A DNA stretch of 64,000 nt from JBHJGS01 sp050331575 (GTDB taxonomy: Bacteria; Pseudomonadota; Alphaproteobacteria; Sphingomonadales; Rhodothalassiaceae): positions 55,339 to 119,338 of the forward strand of contig JBHJGS010000024.1 in the NCBI GenBank assembly GCA_050331575.1. Reading direction: 5' to 3'. Both the position numbers and the translations under genes were made by a program. The notes under the pieces are model-generated. The model was not told the DNA's origin. It did no database searches and was given only the letters and a program-made list of their open reading frames with translations. The number at the start of each line of letters is the position of its first letter. Position 1 is the stretch's first letter. Shown here one piece after another: positions 59,122 through 64,000 of the stretch.

Positions 59122-60891
59122 ATGTGTGGAATAGCCGGAGAGCTTCGGTTCGACGACCGGCCGGTCGACCTGTCCTGTTTGAGTGAGATCACCGAACGCA
59201 TGCAGCGGCGCGGGCCCGACGGGGTCGGCCTGTGGCATGCCAACCGGGTGGCGCTGGGCCACCGCCGCCTGCGCATCATCGATCTATCCGATGCCGGCCA
59301 TCAGCCCATGGTCGACCCGCATCTGGGCCTCGCCGTGGTGTTCAACGGCTGCATCTACAATTATCCCGCCCTGCGTCAGGAGCTGTCCGAGCGCGGCCAC
59401 CGCTTCTTCTCCACCTCCGACACCGAAGTCATCGTGAAGGCCTATGCCGAATGGGGCGAGGACTTCGTGCACCGCCTGAATGGCATGTTCGCCTTCGCGA
59501 TCTTTGAAATGGGCTCCGGCGACATGCTGTTCGGGCGCGACCGGCTGGGCATCAAGCCGCTTTACCTGGCCGATATCGCCGGCGGCTTGCGCTTTGCCTC
59601 CGCCTTGCCGGCGCTGCTGGCCGACCCGAAGGTCGACCGGGATGTCGACCCGGTGGCGCTTTACCATTATCTCAGCTTCCACTCCGTGGTGCCCGCGCCG
59701 CATACCATTCTGGCCGGCGTGAAGAAGCTGCCGCCGGCCACCTTGATGCGGGTGAAGCCGGATGGCAGCCGCACCTCCCGGGTTTATTGGCGCGTCGAGT
59801 ACGGCGCCCGGAGCGACGATCCGAAGGATTTCGACGGCTGGCAGGAGGCGGTGCTTGAGGTTATGCGTGCCTCGGTGAAGCGCCGCCTGGTCGCTGACGT
59901 GCCCGTCGGCGTGCTCCTGTCCGGCGGGCTGGATAGCTCGCTGATCGTCGGGCTGCTGGCGGAAGCCGGCCAGCACGGGCTGAAGACCTTCTCCATCGGC
60001 TTTGAGACCGTCGGTGAGGAGAAGGGGGACGAGTTTCACTATTCCGACATCGTCGCCGACCGCTTCGGCACCGACCATCATCAGATCTTCATCCCGACCG
60101 ATCGGGCGCTGCCGGAGCTGCCCGCGTGTATCAGGGCGATGAACGAACCGATGGTCAGCCATGACGCCATCGGCTTTTACCTGTTGTCCGAAGAGGTCTC
60201 CAAGCAGGTCAAGGTGGTGCAGTCCGGCCAGGGCGCGGATGAAATCTTCGCCGGCTATCACTGGTATCCGCCCATGCTGGCCTCCAATGACGCGCTATCC
60301 GACTATGCCCGCGTGTTCTTCGACCGGGATCAGGACGAGATGCGCGAGCTGCTGAAGCCCGGCTTTGCCGAAACCGATCATGCCACGGCATTCGTGGCGC
60401 AGCATTTCGCCCAAGCCGGGGCGGAGCGGCCGATCGACAAGGCGCTCAGGATCGACAGCCAGATCATGCTGGTCGATGACCCGGTCAAGCGCGTGGACAA
60501 TATGACCATGGCCTGGGGGCTGGAGGGCCGCGTGCCGTTCCTGGATCATGAGGTGGTGGAGCTGGCCGCGCGCGTGCCGCCGGAGATGAAAGTGCGCGAG
60601 GACGGCAAATATGTCCTGAAGGAGGGGGCCCGCAGGGTCATTCCGCATGAAGTGATCGACCGGCCGAAGGGCTATTTCCCCATGCCGGCGCTGAAATATC
60701 TGCGGGGCCCTTATCTGGATATGGTAAAAGATGCGCTGACATCAGAGCCGGCCCGGCAGCGCGGCCTGTTCCAAAAGGCCTATGTTGATAAGCTGCTGGC
60801 CGATCCTGAGGCGCATCTGACGCCGCTGAATGGCTCCAAGCTGTGGCAGCTGGGCCTGTTGGAATTGTGGCTGCAGACGCACCTGACCTGA
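59122..60891 (+). CDS. asnO: N-acetylglutaminylglutamine amidotransferase (AsnO-like)
   Basis: 589 residues, asparagine-synthetase-type. Mature nucleophile is C2 (MCGIAGEL). The N-terminal class II glutaminase domain has RGPDGVG and FNGCIYNYPALR; the synthetase domain has the PP-loop LLSGGLDSSLIVGL. It amidates N-acetylglutaminylglutamine to NAGGN, a compatible solute for salt stress. The next two genes complete the conserved trio, which decides the call over ordinary AsnB. ATG 59122 has no strong ribosome site. Confidence 0.93.
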   Translation: MCGIAGELRFDDRPVDLSCLSEITERMQRRGPDGVGLWHANRVALGHRRLRIIDLSDAGHQPMVDPHLGLAVVFNGCIYNYPALRQELSERGHRFFSTSDTEVIVKAYAEWGEDFVHRLNGMFAFAIFEMGSGDMLFGRDRLGIKPLYLADIAGGLRFASALPALLADPKVDRDVDPVALYHYLSFHSVVPAPHTILAGVKKLPPATLMRVKPDGSRTSRVYWRVEYGARSDDPKDFDGWQEAVLEVMRASVKRRLVADVPVGVLLSGGLDSSLIVGLLAEAGQHGLKTFSIGFETVGEEKGDEFHYSDIVADRFGTDHHQIFIPTDRALPELPACIRAMNEPMVSHDAIGFYLLSEEVSKQVKVVQSGQGADEIFAGYHWYPPMLASNDALSDYARVFFDRDQDEMRELLKPGFAETDHATAFVAQHFAQAGAERPIDKALRIDSQIMLVDDPVKRVDNMTMAWGLEGRVPFLDHEVVELAARVPPEMKVREDGKYVLKEGARRVIPHEVIDRPKGYFPMPALKYLRGPYLDMVKDALTSEPARQRGLFQKAYVDKLLADPEAHLTPLNGSKLWQLGLLELWLQTHLT

Positions 60892-60922
60892 GCGCCGAGC
60901 CCCGCGACGCGAAAGGACCGTT

Positions 60923-62740
60923 ATGGACAAGGCCGCGCAATACCGGCTGGAAAGACTGCGCCGGCAAAGCCTGAAACCGCGCCCGGACAATCTGCGCCCG
61001 GACGATTTCACCGATGCCCATGCGGTGGTCGATTGCGGCTGGGGCCGACTGATCTTCGCGCCGACCTTCAAGGATCCCAAGGCGATCACCGAGGAGCTGT
61101 TGAAGGAGCGGCCGGAGCGCCGCGACATCGCCTTTTATCTGCGCGAGCCGCATGTGGTGCTGAGCTTTGCGCCGCAGCGGCTGTTCTTGGACCCGTCGCA
61201 CACCTACCGGCTGGATCTGTATACCTACCGGCAGAGCCGACGCCGCTTCAAAGGCTTTCACATTCGCCGGCTGTGCACGGCCGAAGACGCCAATGCGGTC
61301 AACCGGATCTATCAAGAACGCAATATGGTCCCGGTGCATCCGGACTTTTACTGGGACCAGGCCGATCCCCGGCTGCTGACCCATTTCGTCGCCGAGGATG
61401 ATCATACCGGCCGCATTCTGGGGACGGTGATGGGCGTGGATCATGAACGCGCCTTCCCCGATCCCGACCACGGGTCCTCGCTGTGGTGCCTGGCGGTGGA
61501 TCCGCACTGTCCGCACGCCGGCGTGGGCGAGGCGTTGGTGCGCCGGCTGACGGAGCATTTCCAGGCACGCGGGCGGGCCTTCATGGACCTGTCCGTGCTG
61601 CACGACAATGAAGACGCCATCGCCTTGTATGAGAAGCTCGGCTTTTTCCGCGTGCCGTTCTTCGCCATCAAGAACAAGAATGCCATCAATGAAAAGCTGT
61701 TCGCCGGCCCGGCCTTTTCCACCAAGCTGAACCCCTATGCGATGATCATCATCGAGGTGGCCCGGCGCCGTGATGTTCAGGTCGAGGTGCTGGACGGAGA
61801 GACCGGCATGTTCCGCTTGTCCTATGCCGGCCGGTCGATCATCTGCCGGGAAAGCCTGACCGAATTGACCAATGCGATCGCCATGACGCGCTGCGCCAAC
61901 AAGGCGCTGACCCGTCGGCTGTTGGGCCAGAACGGCTTGACGGTGCCGGCCCAGATCAGCCTGCACCCGCGCGAGGACGGTGCGGATGATCCTGCCATCC
62001 AGCGCGAGATCGAGGATTTCCTGCAGCGCTATGTCGCCTTGGTGGTCAAGCCCGCCGACGGTGAGCAAGGTCGCGGCGTCACCGTGGACCTGCGCAGCGT
62101 TGACGAGGTGGTGCAGGCAATCGGCTATGCCCGCCGCTTCGACGAACAGGTGCTGATCGAACAGTTCGTCGACGGTGTCGACATCCGCGTCATCGTCATC
62201 GGCTACAAGGTGGTTGCCGCGGCCATCCGCAAGCCTGCGGAGATCGTCGGCGACGGCGTGCGCACCGTGCGCGAATTGATTGAGCGGCAAAGCCGCCGGC
62301 GCGAGCGCGCCACCGATGGTGAATCGTCAATCCCGCTGGATGCGGAGACCGAACGCTGCGTCAAAGCGCGCGGCCAGAGCCTGGACGCGGTGCTGGCCGA
62401 AGATCAGCGGCTGTTGGTCCGGCGCACCGCCAATCTGCACACCGGCGGCACCATTCACGACGTCACCGACAGTCTGCATTCCACCCTGGTCGATGCCTCG
62501 GTGCGCGCCGCGCGCGTGCTGGACATCCCGGTCGTCGGCATAGATTTTATCGCACCGGACCCGCGCAAGCCCGACTATGTCATCATCGAGGCCAATGAAC
62601 GCCCGGGTCTGGCCAATCATGAGCCGCAGCCGGTGGCGGAGCGTTTCCTCGACCTGCTGTTTCCGCAGTCGATCCCTCGGGAGATGCGCACCGTTCGCAC
62701 CGAACGCGCCCAGCACGGACCCGCCCATGGAACGCCTTAG
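60923..62740 (+). CDS. ngg: N-acetylglutaminylglutamine synthetase (GNAT plus ATP-grasp)
   Basis: 605 residues, preceded by AAAGGA. It joins two enzymes: a GNAT acetyltransferase (residues ~110-260; DPHCPHAGVGEALVRRLTEHF and LYEKLGFFRVPF) and an ATP-grasp ligase (~300-590; VVKPADGEQGRGVTVDLRSV, QFVDGVDIRVIVIG, IEANERPGLANHE). Acetylates glutamine and ligates the second glutamine. It lies 31 bp after asnO, and the next gene overlaps it by 14 bp. Confidence 0.93.
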   Translation: MDKAAQYRLERLRRQSLKPRPDNLRPDDFTDAHAVVDCGWGRLIFAPTFKDPKAITEELLKERPERRDIAFYLREPHVVLSFAPQRLFLDPSHTYRLDLYTYRQSRRRFKGFHIRRLCTAEDANAVNRIYQERNMVPVHPDFYWDQADPRLLTHFVAEDDHTGRILGTVMGVDHERAFPDPDHGSSLWCLAVDPHCPHAGVGEALVRRLTEHFQARGRAFMDLSVLHDNEDAIALYEKLGFFRVPFFAIKNKNAINEKLFAGPAFSTKLNPYAMIIIEVARRRDVQVEVLDGETGMFRLSYAGRSIICRESLTELTNAIAMTRCANKALTRRLLGQNGLTVPAQISLHPREDGADDPAIQREIEDFLQRYVALVVKPADGEQGRGVTVDLRSVDEVVQAIGYARRFDEQVLIEQFVDGVDIRVIVIGYKVVAAAIRKPAEIVGDGVRTVRELIERQSRRRERATDGESSIPLDAETERCVKARGQSLDAVLAEDQRLLVRRTANLHTGGTIHDVTDSLHSTLVDASVRAARVLDIPVVGIDFIAPDPRKPDYVIIEANERPGLANHEPQPVAERFLDLLFPQSIPREMRTVRTERAQHGPAHGTP

Positions 62741-63857
62741 AATCGATACCGACTATCTGACCGACAAGCTCTCGCGTCTGCTCGCCACGCCCAGCCCAAC
62801 CGGCTATACCGACGAGGTGGTGCATTTCATGAGCCGGGAGTTGGACGATCTGGGCGTGCCCTATGATCTGACCCGGCGCGGCGCCATCCGTTCGGTGATC
62901 AAGGGCGAGGAGGTGCGCCCGGCCCGCGCGATCATCGCACATGTCGATACGCTCGGCGCTCAGGTCAAGCGCATCAAGGACAATGGCCGGCTGGAGCTGG
63001 TGCCGATCGGCCATTGGTCGTCGCGGTTCGCCGAAGGGGCCCGGACCACGATTTTCACCAATCGCGGTGCCTATCGCGGCACCATCCTGCCGGTGAAGGC
63101 CTCCGGCCATACCTTCAACGAAGAGATCGACGAATTGCCGGTGTCCTGGCAGCATGTGGAGTTGCGCGCCGATGTGCCGGCGGGCAATCGCCGGGATCTG
63201 GAGCGCCTGGGCTTCGGCGTCGGCGATTTCGTCGCCATCGACGCTCAGCCGGAATTCCTTGAGAACGGCTTCATCGTGTCTCGCCATCTGGACGACAAGG
63301 CCGGGGTCGCGCTGATGTTGGCGGCCTTGAAGGCGATGATGGAGGCCAAGATCACGCCGTGCGTGGACAGCTATTTTCTGTTTTCCATCGCCGAAGAAGT
63401 CGGCGTCGGCGGCTCCTCGGTGCTGCACCCCGATGTCGCCTCAATGATCACGGTCGACAATGGCACCACAGCACCGGGGCAGAATTCCAGCGAATTCGGC
63501 GTCACCATTGCAATGGCCGATACCACCGGCCCGTTCGACTGGCACCTGACCCAAAAATTGATCAAGCTGTGCGAAGACTATGACATCCGCTACCAGCGCG
63601 ACATTTTCCGCCATTACCGCTCCGACAGCGCAAGCGCGTTGGAAGCCGGGAATGATATCCGCACCGCGCTGATCGCCTTCGGCATCGATGCGAGCCACGG
63701 TTATGAACGCATCCACCTGCACGCGCTCCGGTCGCTCGCCGAACTGATCACTGTTTACCTGCAGACCCCGGTGCGCATCCCGCGCGATAAAGAGGATCTC
63801 TCCTCTCTCAAGGGATTCACCCATCAGCCCACCGATCCAGCCCCGCAGGGATATTAG
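62727..63857 (+). CDS. M42-family metallopeptidase of the NAGGN trio
   Basis: 376 residues from ATG 62727 (MERLRIDTDYLTDKL), starting inside the ngg 3' end. M42 metal ligands are visible: H in IIAHVDTLGA, D in SRHLDDKAGVA, E in SIAEEVGVGG, D in MITVDNGTT, H in ASHGYERIHLHA. It is the third member of the NAGGN trio found with asnO and ngg; its role (osmolyte turnover or processing) is unproven. It ends with TAG. Confidence 0.92.
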   Translation: MERLRIDTDYLTDKLSRLLATPSPTGYTDEVVHFMSRELDDLGVPYDLTRRGAIRSVIKGEEVRPARAIIAHVDTLGAQVKRIKDNGRLELVPIGHWSSRFAEGARTTIFTNRGAYRGTILPVKASGHTFNEEIDELPVSWQHVELRADVPAGNRRDLERLGFGVGDFVAIDAQPEFLENGFIVSRHLDDKAGVALMLAALKAMMEAKITPCVDSYFLFSIAEEVGVGGSSVLHPDVASMITVDNGTTAPGQNSSEFGVTIAMADTTGPFDWHLTQKLIKLCEDYDIRYQRDIFRHYRSDSASALEAGNDIRTALIAFGIDASHGYERIHLHALRSLAELITVYLQTPVRIPRDKEDLSSLKGFTHQPTDPAPQGY

Positions 63858-63909
63858 CGATCGGAACTATAGGCTTGCCCCACAGCCATACTAGCCCTAT
63901 GTTAAGAAC

Positions 63910-64000
63910 ATGGCAGGAACGAACCTTACACTGCGCGAGTTCAACGCGCTGTTTCCGGACGAAGCCGCCGCTCGGGCGTGGTTCGAGCGGTCGCGCTGGC
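63910..64000 (+). CDS. IS1595-family transposase, N-terminal fragment (truncated by window)
   Basis: Starts at ATG 63910 (MAGTNLTLREFNALFPDEAA) and runs off the edge after 30 residues. The LREFNALFPDEAAARAWFERSRW segment matches the start of IS1595/ISXO2-like transposases, which continue with a zinc ribbon. It suggests an insertion sequence starts in the ~50 bp after the NAGGN peptidase gene; I could not fix a terminal inverted repeat. Confidence 0.6.
   Translation, partial: MAGTNLTLREFNALFPDEAAARAWFERSRW

Overview
The window looks like chromosomal core DNA from a high-GC alphaproteobacterium, probably Rhodospirillales-like. Markers are GcrA, a CtrA-type TTAA-N7-TTAA site, GTP cyclohydrolase II with an extra N-terminal domain, a complete ethylmalonyl-CoA pathway core (Ecm, Ccr, Mcd), a sqdBDC-type sulfolipid operon and the NAGGN osmolyte trio. 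The last two suggest a saline or phosphate-poor habitat, but the species cannot be named from the sequence. No tRNA, rRNA, CRISPR array, phage or plasmid module was seen. The only mobile element is a probable IS1595-family transposase cut by the right edge.

Layout. 1-4.3 kb: an OmpR-type response regulator, ribA overlapping an L,D-transpeptidase gene, an acidic repeat protein and a receiver-like protein without its phospho-aspartate. 4.3-13 kb: ferredoxin reductase, alkA-like glycosylase, priA, a MASE1 histidine kinase with a degenerate ATPase domain, nitronate monooxygenase and a MATE pump. 13-20 kb: thpR and a fructosamine kinase with overlapping 3' ends, an LMW phosphatase, a terB-like gene with pgsA-moaD-moaE, a phytase-like esterase, an MFS carrier and a methyltransferase. 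20-32 kb: a photolyase gene coupled to a 51-residue DUF2256 gene, dsbA-like/smc, and gltD-gltB. 32-39.7 kb: uppP, purH, an orphan ParA, an exported MsrA, an orphan ABC-2 permease, gcrA and two RNA methyltransferases. 39.7-47.2 kb: sqdB-sqdD-sqdC and an RND pump with its adaptor. 47.6-53.8 kb: ecm, ccr and mcd, then an alpha/beta hydrolase interrupted by an amber codon. 54-59 kb: APC permease, bfd-bfr, GST and acsA. 59-64 kb: the NAGGN trio and the transposase start.

How the genes connect. AcsA makes acetyl-CoA from acetate, and Ccr, Ecm and Mcd are three characteristic enzymes of the ethylmalonyl-CoA route that assimilates it. ecm and ccr diverge from one promoter region that carries two palindromes. 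bfd-bfr form an iron storage and release pair behind an iron-box-like sequence. AsnO-like amidotransferase, Ngg and an M42 peptidase form the three-gene N-acetylglutaminylglutamine amide system. The sqd genes would make sulfoquinovosyl diacylglycerol.

Most of the window is recognisable core metabolism. The unusual points are small: a stop codon placed just before the catalytic histidine of the hydrolase, a Shine-Dalgarno-sequestering leader before thpR, a 12/16-bp minisatellite, the photolyase/DUF2256 coupling, and two signalling proteins that have lost catalytic residues.
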